Shown here: positions 48,040-60,131 of the stretch, in pieces
Numbering within the stretch: the first letter of the stretch is position 1
Layout: each line of letters begins with the position of its first letter
NCBI GenBank assembly: GCA_001466705.2
Contig: LATX02000187.1
Coordinates: 558,001-622,000, forward strand
Length of the DNA stretch: 64,000 nucleotides
Direction of reading: 5' to 3'
Origin: Moniliophthora roreri
Taxonomy: Eukaryota; Basidiomycota; Agaricomycetes; Agaricales; Marasmiaceae
Notes under the pieces: generated by a model
Database searches by the model: none
What the model saw: only the letters and a program-made list of their open reading frames with translations
What the model was told of the DNA's origin: nothing
Made by a program: the position numbers and the translations under genes

Positions 48040-49387
48040 AGCATGCTTTCTTGAATGCTACACCCGACGCGCGCTTCGAGTGAGTTACATACATGTCAGC
48101 CGACGCAGGGATTGATGGGGCTAAAGACAAGGCAACTTGTTCAATATTCACCAGCAATAGTGTTATGTAACCTGTATGGAACAGACAGTATAGATCGTTG
48201 GATACTATAGTCGTGGTGGTTGCCGCGGAAGTGATTGGCGCTTGCCTTCGACTCTCACCACTGATACGACTTCATTCTCAAAACCGCTGATACTATGCCC
48301 TCAACAATCAAGCCAGCACGGCTACTGATATCTCCAGTCTTCAGTGATCTTCATCGGCCCTTTCTTCACATCTCCGAACTCTACCTGCCGGCTCGAACAT
48401 CATTCATTGTGTTTAACGTGGATCCGTAAGGGTTGGAGTAACCCTGAAAAGGTGCTCTTGAGAGCAATATCTTGTCAAAAGAGCAGACTACCCAGTAGGC
48501 TCCTTGCTGTATTGTGTCGAGTTCATTCAAAAGCTAACAACTAGGAAACTAGGATGTCAAAACGTCATAGAGGCACATCGTCCCTCTTCGCTTTGCGCCA
48601 CCCTGAACAGTTGTTGAACATGAAGATTCACTCTAGCAAGCAGTGGTCATCCGCCCGTTACCCTTCACAACCCCTACAATTTAGAACAACAGCAATCCAA
48701 ATACCCACTAGTCAAGAATCGGGGATGTTTATCTGAAGTCGTATCCTTGGGGCAGGGAAGTTTTGCGAAAGACCACATCAGGGTGATTGCCTTGTCCTTG
48801 ATTTGATTTATTCTTACCGTGGGCTAAAGTACTACAGGCTCCTTGAAGTCGCCGTTACGCTTTGTACAAATCTCATGAAACCATTCACCACGCCAGCCCT
48901 TCCGGTCATTTTTTCGATCTCCGAGTCCCGACTACCACCAACTTAACAGACATTAACTGTCAAAGTCTAACAAACGGCAGCGGCGACCCTGAATCGGAGT
49001 AGGCAAGTTTGACGATCAGCTTTGTGTGGAGGTCTAGATATCGAGGATGATGGAATAGTCAAGGAATAGCCATTCGGAAACTGGAGGAATTCGATTTTCT
49101 TGAGGGGCATCGGATTGGGGATCCCACCTTCTGAAGTCGGCAGGCTCATTAATCCAGCTGCAACCAATGCTCAGTCCGTTGCATTTATCCAGACATGAAG
49201 GATCTTGTCTGTCACCTCTCATACACGCACGCCTGGCTACCATTATTACCGGTTAACGGTTAAACATCCACGGCCACGCTGGCTCTTCGCTAATCCTCTT
49301 TTGGGCAATTCAATACTTCCCACAACTCGACTCGAGCTCTCCGTTCATGTCAAAATGTGAATGTCTGTGCACGGACCCTCTTCGACT

Positions 49388-49396
49388 GGATAAAAG
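49388..49396 (+). promoter_or_regulatory. TATA-like box of hydrophobin copy B
   Basis: GGATAAAAG about 95 bp before the ATG. The equivalent is TATAAAAA (54823-54830) in copy C and the inverse TTTTAT (47933-47938) in copy A. Confidence 0.55.
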
Positions 49397-49482
49397 CTGG
49401 CATCTTTCTACCAACATTCCTCAGTTTCACAGCTACCAAACTCCTAGAACCTCCTCAGCCTCCCTCAACTCAATTCTCAGCC

Positions 49483-49963
49483 ATGTTCACCAAATCCGTT
49501 GCCTTTGCTCTCGCCACCTTCTCTGTCCTTGCGGCCGCCCATGAATGCAGCACTGGTCCCGTTCAGGTTCGTATTACGCGTCTCTGACCCTCCTCAAGCA
49601 TCACTGACGCCTTGTTCGTACAGTGCTGCAAGTCCCTCCAAGACGCCAAATCCCCAAGTGTCGCCGGACTTCTCACCGGTGTTGGTGTCGCTGTCCAGGA
49701 TGTCACCGGTCAAGTGTACGCGATCTTTCCTCTGATCCTTTGCATTCCTAATGTTTATTATCTTATACAGCGGTGTCACCTGCAACCCCATCACTGTTAT
49801 TGGTGCTGGTGGAAACAGCTGCACCTCTCAGACCGTGTGCTGCGAGAACAACAACTTCGTATGTCGTTTCTCTTCTCTTCCTTTGGTCGAAGATGCTAAC
49901 GATAATGGCTGATAGAATGGTATCGTCGCCCTTGGCTGCACACCTATCAACGTCAACCTTTAA
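49483..49963 (+). CDS. Class I hydrophobin (copy B)
   Basis: Exons 49483-49566, 49624-49715, 49771-49858 and 49916-49963; 103 residues. Intron positions and phases are the same as copies A and C. Signal peptide, then [10 protein letters not shown], a helix-like segment ([19 protein letters not shown]), [10 protein letters not shown] and [10 protein letters not shown]: all eight cysteines are present with class I spacing. The exons and introns are nearly identical to inverted copy A, so the inversion-duplication is recent or is kept uniform by gene conversion. A DUF6533-type gene follows downstream in convergent orientation, as for copy C. Confidence 0.95.
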
Positions 49964-51080
49964 ATGCGCATGCTCGAGTTGATCTGGAGATATAGGGTGT
50001 CAGTATTTGAAACATCCATACCTACGCCGAGCCATACTCGATACCCCGTACTACATACTCCGCCTAATGATGACATGACTTGTTTGGAGAATGCGCCGCT
50101 TGCCAAATTTCAGCAGCAAAAGAGAGAGAAGACTACACATGTTAAGTTGGCACACATTAGTAGAAGGTAAGGAGGGGGTTTCATTTGAGTAACATCCTGC
50201 TTTCGAGTCGTCGATGTGGACGTGGAGTAACGAATAGACACTGCGAGAGAAAGACATTCCTTGTCAGTAGATCGTAACCCGATCTATAGGCAAAGTGTGT
50301 TGTCGAAGCACTAGTACACTAAGGGAAATAAATAAACAGCATATTCCTCTCATTTAGGTGCCGTTCGATGGCACCACGGACGTCCTATCCGCTTCCGAGT
50401 ACGATAACGGGAAAAGATGCCCGATGACGCCGAAACGGATGCTGGGCGGATAGTCACACATGAGTCACATCATCCTTGTAGATAGATTGATAGATAATTG
50501 ATCAACTTTGTTCTTCTTTCCTTCATCGTCGTGCAGTTCTTAATGATCAGCACACTGGCAATGAACGTCGGTTCTCTGAGCAGCTTATGAAAGGATTGAT
50601 GAATAAAGAGTGATAAGATGGGTAAGAAGAAGCAAGAGACGCTGAGAATGCAAGTTTACAAGAGTCTAAATGGGCGTGACATGGAAAGGATGGGAAATCT
50701 GGTGCCATCAAACAGCTCTCATACGATATAGGAAATCATTTTCGGTCGGGAAATCGGACGGCGACTGTTTTGGCTTGATCCGACTAGTTTACACGGTGCC
50801 ATCGAACAGGCCCTTAGTATTGTGCAACATCCAACGTCGAATCTTCAATCCACATCCTCGTCGTACTCGCTCCGTCCCCAGGCCCAGCGTAACGTTCCTT
50901 GATGTTCAATAAGACGTGACAACAAATGACCGAATACGACCTATGCCTTTCTCAGTACACACCAAATTGAACTAGGCCCTTAAACTTACGAAATAGTCAT
51001 ATTAATCATCACTGCTCCCAGAGTCATCCTCACACCCGCTACAATAACTACTTGGGATATCATAGTCACTATAACTCTTA

Positions 51081-52773
51081 TCAGGTTTTCTTATCTTCTG
51101 CAGGAGGAAGTCGACTGCAAAACTCACCGAAAACAGCCAAAAACCACAATATTCCATCTCGCAAGAAGAGGGACGACACCGTCTGCCTTCTGCTTGCGTG
51201 AAACACAGAGGCTGACCAAGGGAAGCATTTGTATACGGTCATAGCGAACATGATGAATGACTTCCGTTTTCGTTATTGGGTGTATGAAAGATGTGAACGT
51301 GGAACAGAGACTTACGACAATAAGACCCGGCACGGACGTGTACGCGTAGAAACTTGGCACACCTACGGGAGTATTAGTTGAATCTGAACGCAGACGGAAA
51401 AGGGAAGGCGAACGAAGTGTCCAACATCCGGGAAGCGTCGATCTGCGGCGTTGTCTGTCAGTGTGAATCAAGGTATCTTCTGTGAAACGACGTACCCTAG
51501 ATGTACGAAAACTACCACATCCGCTGTCATTAGTTTGCACATCTACGAAAGGGAGACAAAAATGGCGTACATTTCATGTAATCAACCGCATAATAATTCA
51601 GCACCATCCTACGTATTCAGAATTTGGGGTTTAAGTCTGAGAGGTAAATTGAAAGTCCTGAGACTGACATTGTCACGAATTCCCCTGGCGACATTATGAA
51701 GACTCATATCAGCATTACCCCTCCGAGTCGAGTATCATAGACTCACCGATAACCAATGGAAGCAAGAAATACAGCACGGCCCTGGATTTGCCATATAGTA
51801 GCCATACTCTATTTGTCCGCGCGAGGTTAGTACTCCAAAGCGTGGAGAAGATCGGATACCTTAGTAAAAGCACTAGATCAACAGTACTGATGAGTACCGT
51901 GAATGTTGTTCCCTCAATCTATTGGAGTAAAGGGTTAGCTCGAAGGTACGATAGAAGAGACTAAGGCGTACATGGAAAAATGTTGTACATCTATCTGAAT
52001 CAGGCAGGCTCGAACATGAACAGTGGGAGCGGCAACGTACCGCTACAACAGTTTGCTCAATGAAGGAAGCTGAAGAGGAAGACATGAGTACGGACGTGAT
52101 TAGTTTTGATCTCCCGGAACATGACTAGGAAGGTGAAACTTTAAAAAAAGCACAGCTTTGATATCAAAGGCTGTCGCTTACAGCTGGCATTTGCCCTAGA
52201 ATGCAAGGTGAAACGTTAGTCCTGACGTGGTATTGAGCATCAGAGATTCTTAGACGTACGCGAGAGCAATGATGCTAAAGTACCGACTCTGCCACGCAAA
52301 ATGTTCACTCATGTTGACTCGACATCCAACGCAAGACCGATCGTACCCAAAGCTGATAATAATCGTTAGATCAGCGATGAACTTAAAGGCGGAACGACGA
52401 ACGTATAACACGCCAGCCAAGCTCTTCGGACTCTTCCAGATCAAATCGACCTAGTCAAGCCTCAGTTGAGGGTCGCCATTCCGCAAGGGCTTGATAAACC
52501 AAACCTCCTTCCCAATAGTTAAAAAGTAGTCGAAGCTGGGGGACTTTGTCAATCCCAGCTGGAATAGATATATTCAGAGATTAGAACGCGCACATCAGAA
52601 GAGTCATTGCTGCCACTGAAATGTGCAATGATATGGTAAGTACAGGTTTGACTCGAGGATGAAAGCCGACACTGACCAGTCACATAATTTGTAGCCCTCG
52701 AATCGTGAAAGAGTTGAAGAAGAAGGGGAGTAAGTTGTTGGTGGTCCATCTCTGGGAAAGGATGAGTTGGCAT
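51081..52773 (-). CDS. DUF6533-type multi-pass membrane protein
   Basis: Many small exons can be followed from 52773: HDSRATNYV, VAAMTLLMCAF, FDYFLTIGKE, then DLIWKSPKSLAGVLYVRRSA, IIISFGY, YFSIIALA, IEGTTFTVLISTVDLVLLLR, VWLLYGKSRAVLYFLLPLVI, EFVTMSVSGLSIYL, FYAYTSVPGLIVV, TVYKCF, and LLARDGILWFLAVF, with the stop near 51081. The order DYFLT..KE, IW..P.S, LLLRVWLLYGKSR and (L)RDG..WF is characteristic of the DUF6533 family of agaricomycete seven-helix-like membrane proteins, whose function is unknown. Some exon joins (51500-51680, 52100-52220) are uncertain, so it may be intact or mildly damaged. Confidence 0.65.
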
Positions 52774-54914
52774 TGGAAGGGTCTTTATAAGGACGACAAC
52801 TGAGCCACAGTCGAAACTAGTCTACTCGGGGATTGATTATCATGGACACGAGAACCGTAGCTGAATTCCAAAATCATGACGGGACACTAGCAGAAATAGA
52901 TAGCCAATGGTTAAATGGAGGACGTCGGTCATTAAGGCACAGCAGGTTGAGGCACAGCAGGTTGAGGCTGGCAGTAACAGTCGAGGTGGAGGCCCTGAGC
53001 GCTTATACGTGCTACCGATCTTGTACCGTAAGTAATACCAGCGGCGGTCCTCAATGAATGCTTCGCTTCGAATCTGCTACGGCCACGAACGTTTAGAAGA
53101 GTGGTAGTGCCGGGCCATAATTGAATGGTACCTAATGTTCAATCAAATTAAAAAGTCACAAACGACACATGTAGAGAAGAAGGAACAAAAGAGGAACACA
53201 GAGAAATGTGGTAGTGTGAACTGTCGCGATTTTTTTCTGGATGTCTCTAGTTCTGAGATTGCGTACAACAAAGGTGGCTCACTTTTTTTTGCAGCTTGAC
53301 TTCCACGTTCATCAGGGTACTAAGGTCCCCGTCCTTTACGGCTTTGTGATTCGGAATTTCAGCGCCTCAGTGATGAAACTCTGGCTACGACGTTCGTGAG
53401 TTCAAAGCATGTCTGTATAATATTGATCTTGCATAAGGCTGAAGGATTTTGAATCAGAACCGTGATAATTGAAGTGTTGTTTCAGCCTTGGGGGTGCTGA
53501 ACGAATGAGCTGAAAGAAAAAAAATGATTCCAGTCAGATGGGCGCGGTCACCGTGCGGGAGAGGTCACAGAGGGTGTATAGGAAGGGAACGTTGGCTTGA
53601 GCAAGTAAGGAATCGAAGGTGTTCGAAGGGCCTGATGAAACAATACGATTTGCAAGATTGTTCGCGAGTGCAGGAGACAAGGATGATGTGAGGAAGGGAT
53701 TATGATCCTTTTGAAGGTTTATTCGGCGGAAAATAGAGTCGATAATTGGTTGGTACAGAGAGCGAGCTTGGTTTCAGCCTCAAGCAGGAAAGGGAGATGA
53801 ACTGTGTTTTCGAAGGAGACCTAGTTTGAGATGGTGGTCACTGTGGATAGGGAGACCGGATTGCCTGGGATGCACAGTTGGACGAAGGGAAGTGTTGCGC
53901 AGGCTAGGAACTGTGAGCAAGGGTAAGGTAAGCGTAGAGCGTATTTCAGTCATTGGCTGACCTCGAGGGTCACGGCTGTCGCGCCTTCAAACTTGCACTC
54001 GATGTCGACAGTCACACAAATTCTCTCGCCTTTTTACTCTTAGCGGACAAGCTCAGATCAGCACAGTCATTTATCTTTCTCCACATCTCCAAAGGCTCCG
54101 TTCACGCCAAGTCAAGATGTGTCGGCATTCATTCCAGCAAACGGAGATTGTCTTCTCGTTATCCTCCACCCTGAACTCAATGGCAATCCCGCAAGTCTAG
54201 AATCGAGGTTGTTCCCTCGAGAGGTCAGTCCATCATCCTCTTGAGCAGGGAAGTTGTGCGAAGCACCCCATTCTGGTTCGACCTCGATGATGCTCAGGCG
54301 CGTTACAGGCTCAACACTTCGATATCATACCGTCACACTTTGCGCAAATCATCGGTAGGGTCATTTTTCGACCTTTTTATTCCCGACTACCACCAGTAAA
54401 CATCGGGTATGAATCTCTAATAAACGGCACCGGCGACCCTGAATTGGAGCGAGCTTGACGATTCAGTCAACTTTATCACTGTGCAGGAGTCTATGTAAGA
54501 TGATGTAAAGGTGGTCTTCGGGATCTAGAAGAATTAGTGTGTTTTGGTGAGTACACGCCTTCTAAAGCTGACAGGCCTATTACAGCGTTTTCGTGCAATA
54601 CAGCTGCAGCCAACATCCAGTTGAGGACATTGCCCACCACCTCCCGTACACGTGCGTCTGGCTGCCGTTATCCCTTGTTTAAACCCGTCGATAGTCAAAT
54701 GCGACATCCAAGACCATGCTGGCTCTTCGCTAATCCGCTTCTGGACAACTCAATGCCTCCCACAACTCGACTCGGGCTCTCCGTTCACGTCGAAACGACT
54801 GCGCACGGACCCTCTTCATCTGTATAAAAACCAAAACTTTTCTGCCATTACTCCTCAGTTTCACAACTACCAACACCCTTCAGAGTCACCTCAGCCTCAA
54901 CTCAACTTTCAGTC

Positions 54915-55396
54915 ATGTTCACCAAATCCGTTGCCTTTGCCCTCACTACCTTCTCTGTCCTTGCGGCCGCCCATGAGTGCAGCACTGGTCCCGTTCAGGT
55001 TCGTATTACACGTCTCTGACCCTCTTCAAGCATCACTGACGCCTTGTTCGTACAGTGCTGCAACTCCGTTCAAGCCGCCGACACCCCAGCCGTTGCAGAA
55101 CTCCTCACCACCGTTAGTGTCGCTATCCAAGGTGTCACCGGTCAAGTGTATGCATTGCATTTCTCCTGCTCATTCGTGTTTTGAATACTCATAATTTCGG
55201 TATAGCGGCGTCACATGCACTCCTATCTCTGTCATTGGCGGCGGTAGCAACAACTGCAATGGGCAGACTGTCTGCTGCGAGAACAACAACTTCGTAAGTC
55301 GTTCTTCTTTTCTGTTCGGTCGGGATGCTAACCATGATGAATGTATAGAACGATGCCGTTGCCCTTGGCTGCACACCTATCAACGTCAGTCTTTAA
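54915..55396 (+). CDS. Class I hydrophobin (copy C)
   Basis: Exons 54915-54998, 55056-55147, 55206-55293 and 55349-55396, with introns of 57, 58 and 55 bp; 103 residues. Same signal peptide with one change (ALTTF for ALATF), then [45 protein letters not shown] and [10 protein letters not shown]. All eight cysteines are conserved. Amino-acid differences from A/B cluster in the loop between cysteines 3 and 4 and around cysteine 5, as usual between hydrophobin paralogs. TATAAAAA lies 85-92 bp upstream. Confidence 0.95.
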
Positions 55397-55711
55397 AGGC
55401 CGGGTTGTACATGCTCGAGTTTATCTGAGGATATCAGGTGTCGATATTTGAAGCATCTATGCCTATGCCCATGCAAAACCGTACCATACTCGATACCCCG
55501 ATTCGTTTGGGGAATGAGCTGTCTGCTAAATTTCAGCGGCGAGAAAGAGAAGAGTACACATGTAGAGGTGATTCTCCTTCGCAGAGATGAAGCTATGCTG
55601 GTAGCATGCTCCGTATCCAGAGTCGTTTTATGGCAGGCTGAATACATCGCGGGTAGCATTGAGAAATTACACTGGGGAAATAAGTGCATATACGAGGATA
55701 ATAGATAAACA

Positions 55712-56068
55712 TCATAGTCCTCCCGCTACAACAACTACTTGGGATATCATAATCACTATAACCCTTATCAGTTCTTTCTTTTCTTCTGCAGGCTACAAAA
55801 CTCACCGAAAACAGCTTAAACCACGATATTCCATCTCGCAAGAAGAGGGATGTCATCGTCGACCTTTTGCTTGCGTAAAACACGGGGGTGGATCGGGGGG
55901 AAGCATCTGTATACGGTCATGGTGAACATGGTGAATGACTTTCGTTCTCTTTATTGGGTGCGTGAAAGGGGTGACTGTAGAATGAAGGCTTACGACGGTA
56001 AGACCAGGCACGGACATGTACGTGTAAATGCCATTAACTATCGACCGACGGGTAGATTTACCGCACAT
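55712..56068 (-). pseudogene. 5'-truncated DUF6533-type gene
   Basis: Matches only the 3' exons of the gene at 51-52.8 kb: NGIYTYMSVPGLTVV, MTVYRCFPP, and LLARWNIVV/FLRDGISWFKLFSV in overlapping frames. It ends in a longer tail (ELIRVIVIMISQVVVVAGG) before the stop at 55712-55714. The 5' two thirds, with most membrane helices, are absent. The two catchable frames around IPSRKKRD suggest a frame change as well. Confidence 0.6.
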
Positions 56069-56545
56069 GTCGAGGACGCAGCTCTATTTCTCCTGGAATC
56101 TGGTCCCAGTTGTGGCGGTGTTTGTTGCTGACGGCGGTCGAGGGTTCACAGAGAGCTACAGACGAAAAGGGGGGATGTTACACTGCGTCATTGTGCCTTG
56201 GATGTTACCACAGAGAATTTTGCAAGATAGCATTTCGTTTTGCAATTACCATGGCCTTTTGAAAGATAAGTGAAGTTCGATAAGAATGAAAACGAGAAAC
56301 GTTACTCAGCTTACCGCCCCTTACGACTTTGTTCCCGATTTCCAGGACGTCGGTGGACCTATTCGGCCACGATATTCGTCCAGTGCCTGTACAGTGTATC
56401 TGCATCCGTGTATCTATCCGACCTGCATAAGCTGAAGAGGTCAAGTCGAGATCGTGATGGTTTGCTTTGTGTGTTGTTCTTTGGTTGTTCTAGTCTCGGG
56501 TGTGCCGAACGAATGAGTGGAACGAGAAAAACTTCCAGCCGAATG

Positions 56546-58376
56546 TCAGTCCTAAATGATTTACTGAACGGTTGTAGAGCAAGTTCGTGAGTAGGATGAT
56601 AAGGCCAGGCCCGCGATTTTCGACGTGACGTTGAATTTCGTTCATCTCGGTATCTGATACACATAAACGTTGAATTCGGGATGGCGTGGATATCAGAAAA
56701 AGTGGGGTAGTTTGTGAAAGCGCAGGCTGCTTCGCGAATTCATAACATAACAAGCACCGGTAGTCTAGTAGGCAGCCTCGGAGTGGAGGGGAGAAGGTGG
56801 GTGACGCGGGAGAGGAATTTGTAGTAAACTCACCTTCAGTCTGCCTTCCGCCCGTTCATTGTACCAGTACCTCAACGATACGCTTCATAAGTACCATACC
56901 AGTTATTTCTTCAGTAGATATGCTACATAGACAAGTACAGAGGAGCTACCTTAAGCGGGCTTGAATTGACAGACTTTAACACTTGTTCTTTCCAGACCGC
57001 ATCACACTGATTTTGGTTTTGGGTATGACGAAGAACTTCCAAAGAACTCAGAAAAACTACCCGCTCATTCTCATTTCCCGGGCATTCCGCGTAAATGAAG
57101 CCGTCTTTTGGTTTCCAGGAGGGTGAAGGGATGTACACAGTGGAGAGAAAGAGAAATGAGATAATAAGCGCTCAACGTTCAACCACAACCACCATTCATC
57201 CATTTCCTCATTATGTGCATGATGCAGGATTTGGCTTCCGGAACCTTAGATAAGTACTTGCATTGAGCTCGTAGCTATATTAGACTGACAGTGACATATC
57301 GCATACAGGCTCCCCAAACAAGAAATTTAAAGGGTCTTAGGGGTTCTTGATGAATCTGAATGGTTGAACTGCGAAGTGCGAACACAAGTGCTCACTACCC
57401 GAGTATGTCTTATCCATGAAACCTCGCTTCATTTACAGCTGACAAACAGGATTTAGACAATGGTGTTCACTTGATCACACTCCTCCCTTCATTATTTCTC
57501 TCTGCTGTTCAAATGATGGCAGTCATCCCAAAAGCCAAGGTTCGCACTCTGGAGTTTTTCCGCCGTTTCCCCGTTCGGGTGAAACCTTCGAAAACCAGAA
57601 CCTCGGCAGCCGTATGAAACATGCACACAGCCGCCACGCACTAAGAAAATGATGTCTTCGGACTTGTCTGTGCCGCGTCTCTCAACAGAAAGGAACATGT
57701 CCTCACCAAGTGAGGCCGGTGGACGAGATGGGAAAGAGATATGGGCTAGGGCCCCGACGAGACTCTCCTCGCATATCCGCGGTTGGCTGCGAGGGTGGGT
57801 GGGCTACCACACGAGCTGGTCAAGTGCGGGATGGCCGTCTCGCCAGAGCAAGAGTTGGTACGTGGGAAGCATACTTGCGTGGACCTTGGCCTAACTGTTG
57901 CGTCTCGTGCGAAAAGGGTGAGGTGGGCGGGAGAAAGTGAGAGGACGAGGGAACGAGGATCCTGAGGGACCCTACGCTCAGCGCGTCTTCGGACGTCGTG
58001 CTGGCAGTGTCAATGAAAGAGGAAGCACCGCATCACGTAACGTCCGAAGATCCATATCTGCCTCATCCTCGTGCCTCGGATACAGCAGATCTACAAACTT
58101 TCTATCTGACACGGGATTTTCATGGATGCGACGTTTGAATCAGTACAGCTCCAGGAGATAAATATCAGTCAGTTAATCGTATATCTTCATCTATTTGAGT
58201 ACATACAGGCTCACGTTAACTCGCCTTTGATCCTGACAGCCCCACTCTTTGGCGAGCTAGCCTAGGGCTAGACATAGCTCTGAAACACATTGGCAACTCC
58301 CCAAACGCCGTCCAGCGATAGAGGGCTTCGAATGTACTTCACCGTTGGATCTGTAGTACGGTCACCGGCAAATCGT
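56546..58376. other. No recognisable gene
   Basis: Short open frames only (for example minus 56923-57138, MYIPSPSWKPKDG...). GC content rises at 57600-58050, where long frames on several strands are a composition effect. Confidence 0.35.
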
Positions 58377-58451
58377 TTATTATCGCTATACGGTCCCGCA
58401 GATGCTGCCAAGTCCGCGATTTCCCAAACCATAGCAAAGACGGGTCAGATA
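58377..58451 (+). pseudogene. NACHT P-loop scrap
   Basis: LLSLYGPADAAKSAISQTIAK matches the Walker A region of the NACHT gene at 1.6 kb (LYGPAGAGKSAIAQTIAE). The P-loop glycines are lost (GPADAAKS for GPAGAGKS) and a stop follows 15 codons later. Nothing else of the NACHT gene can be followed. Confidence 0.7.
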
Positions 58452-58499
58452 CTCAGTTTTTCTGATCGCGCGGGACATGGCTTGAAAGGCTGATGACTC

Positions 58500-59520
58500 T
58501 CGGGTAACTCTGGGTTCCTCGTCAATGATCGCCATGTCAGGAACGACAGTCGACAGAACGTCCTTTTCAAATCCTTTCATTATCGGGCAATCAAGTACAA
58601 GCCTGTGCAACCCTTTACATACTATTCTTTGTGTTGGTCAAGCCAGGAACAGATTGCGACTTTGAATAATCACATTCGCTCTCCTCTTTGATCTCCTGTT
58701 CCTTTTCCCCCAATCTGACGACTCAGTGTTTCAAGATGCCGGTTTAGCAGGTGCGAGGAGGGAACGCACTATGAAGCACAGAAGCAACTCTTCACGTTAC
58801 GATGGCATAGAGCGAAAGTCGTTGGGCAAAACTGGATACAAAGGATGGCGATTGGTTCGCAAATTCGTCACTGGAAGACTTCCCGCAATGATTAATCGCC
58901 AAAGTCCTTGCAATCAACCGTCCCGAAACGGTGAGCCAAGCTTGACAAGATGGGAGAGAGCCTCCCATCAACCAGATTTGAAATATAAAGTGGTCGTTCT
59001 AATTCTAAATCTTCGCATCTAGACGAGTCTCTGGACTCGAGCCCCCTGGGCATAATAACGGATCATCAGCATAGCTTTCCTTCCGTACGTACGCGAGACC
59101 GACACTTACTGAGGGTAATTATTGCGTAGCGGATGGGAACCAGTCCACCCTAGTTTATGACGTAGTAGCCCAGGTCCTGCTTAGATGCCTTAGATGCACT
59201 TCTATGGCGCATGCGTTTCCAATTCACAGCGATCCTTTCTCTTGGCAATTCGTCGGTGCGCAGCGTTCCCGACCAAAATTCATGCTAACAATCTTCACTA
59301 AAACTTCTACAGCACACCTATAAAAAGCTATCTTCGTTAAGCTGCATGGTTGTCTGGTCTCCCCGCCACCACTGGATTCATTCTTTACACTACTGGCTGG
59401 CGGTCGAAGTTTGGACAAAACGTAGCTTCCGAGGTGCAGTGTTTCGCGGCGCGGCAAATGGAAATTGCCTTGAATGCCCGTGAATAAACCGCCCTGAGAA
59501 GGCCTGAGAAATATTAGTCC
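58500..59520. other. Intergenic, nothing recognised
   Basis: No supported gene. A plus-strand frame at 58726-59022 is basic and has no recognisable domain. Confidence 0.35.
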
Positions 59521-59525
59521 AAGGG

Positions 59526-59532
59526 TATAAAG
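59526..59532 (+). promoter_or_regulatory. TATA box of secreted-protein gene
   Basis: TATAAAG 64 bp before the ATG at 59590. Confidence 0.55.
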
Positions 59533-59589
59533 GCTACATCGATACCAAAGGCTGAGCAGCACCTGCTCGAACAGCATTTCCAATCTGCC

Positions 59590-60131
59590 ATGAAAATCTT
59601 TACCCTGCTCACCACTCTCGCCCTTGCCGCTTCAACGGTTTTTGGAACGAATGTCATCGTTGGTTATCCCCAAGGATGGCGACGAATTCAAGTGCGGTGA
59701 GAGCATCAAGCTCCGAGTTGAAACCGATGTAAGTTGTTCTTCGTCCATCTCCTTCCTACGTCTATTCGCTAATACTCGAAACAAGAAGCCTCATCCAGGT
59801 GTCAAACAACTCGGTGTCGCCGTCAGAATCGAGCCATGTGAATGTTGGTGCTACGCCGATGGTCAACACGGGGGCGTTCTCTACAGTGGCGAATTCAAGC
59901 CGTACTATACCAATGGAAGGCCGGAACTCAATTATCATGATACTTTCGAAGTCACGATTCCGCATCTTTTTGCAAAGGGAAATGCGGTTATTTCAGTCGC
60001 TCATTCTGCGCTAGTTGGGGTGAGCCTTTTTTTTTTTTGACGTGCTCGTGATGCTGAATGAAGTCGGTATAAATCAGTACTCCAAGAAATACCACTACGA
60101 TACTACCAGCGTAACGATTCACATGAAGTAG
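59590..60131 (+). pseudogene. Small secreted protein, one-base frameshift
   Basis: Begins with a clear signal peptide (MKIFTLLTTLALAASTVFG). After TNVIVG the frame must shift by one base, near 59665-59670 (GTTGGTTATC, apparently one G too many), to reach IPKDGDEFKCGESIKLRVE. Introns fit 59729-59785 and 60020-60077. The mature part has KQLGVAVRIEPCECWCYAD, GGVLYSGEFKPYY, YHDTFEVTIP, KGNAVISVAHSALVG and a short last exon, TSVTIHMK. This matches a common agaricomycete secreted family (VLY.G.., ..VAH..L.G..) of unknown function, about 140 residues. One indel separates it from an intact gene, so a sequencing error is possible. Confidence 0.65.

Larger units (their letters stand above)
49278..50010 (+). 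repeat. Hydrophobin inverted repeat, right arm
   Basis: The likely source arm: its upstream sequence also matches the third hydrophobin's promoter (54720-54910) beyond the inverted-repeat edge, which the left arm does not. Confidence 0.8.
48300..53550 (+). repeat. Segmental duplication, unit 1 (hydrophobin plus DUF6533)
   Basis: Matches 53950-56545 in order and orientation: upstream flank (for example GGCAGCGGCGACCCTGAAT at 48975 versus GGCACCGGCGACCCTGAAT at 54425), hydrophobin, then the convergent membrane-protein gene, then a tail (53310-53520 versus 56325-56545). Unit 1 is longer mainly because unit 2 has lost the 5' part of the membrane gene and other spacers. Confidence 0.65.
53950..56545 (+). 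repeat. Segmental duplication, unit 2
   Basis: Second copy of the hydrophobin/DUF6533 segment, with the membrane-protein gene truncated at its 5' end. More diverged than the two inverted hydrophobin copies are from each other. Confidence 0.65.

Noticed and set aside
55593..55883. A separate membrane-protein gene of 96 codons
   Set aside because: Its start lies inside the truncated DUF6533-type copy and it runs on into intergenic sequence.
57600..58161. Several overlapping frames in a GC-rich stretch
   Set aside because: Frames are open on several registers because stop codons are rare at this composition; no domain, intron or start context supports any of them.
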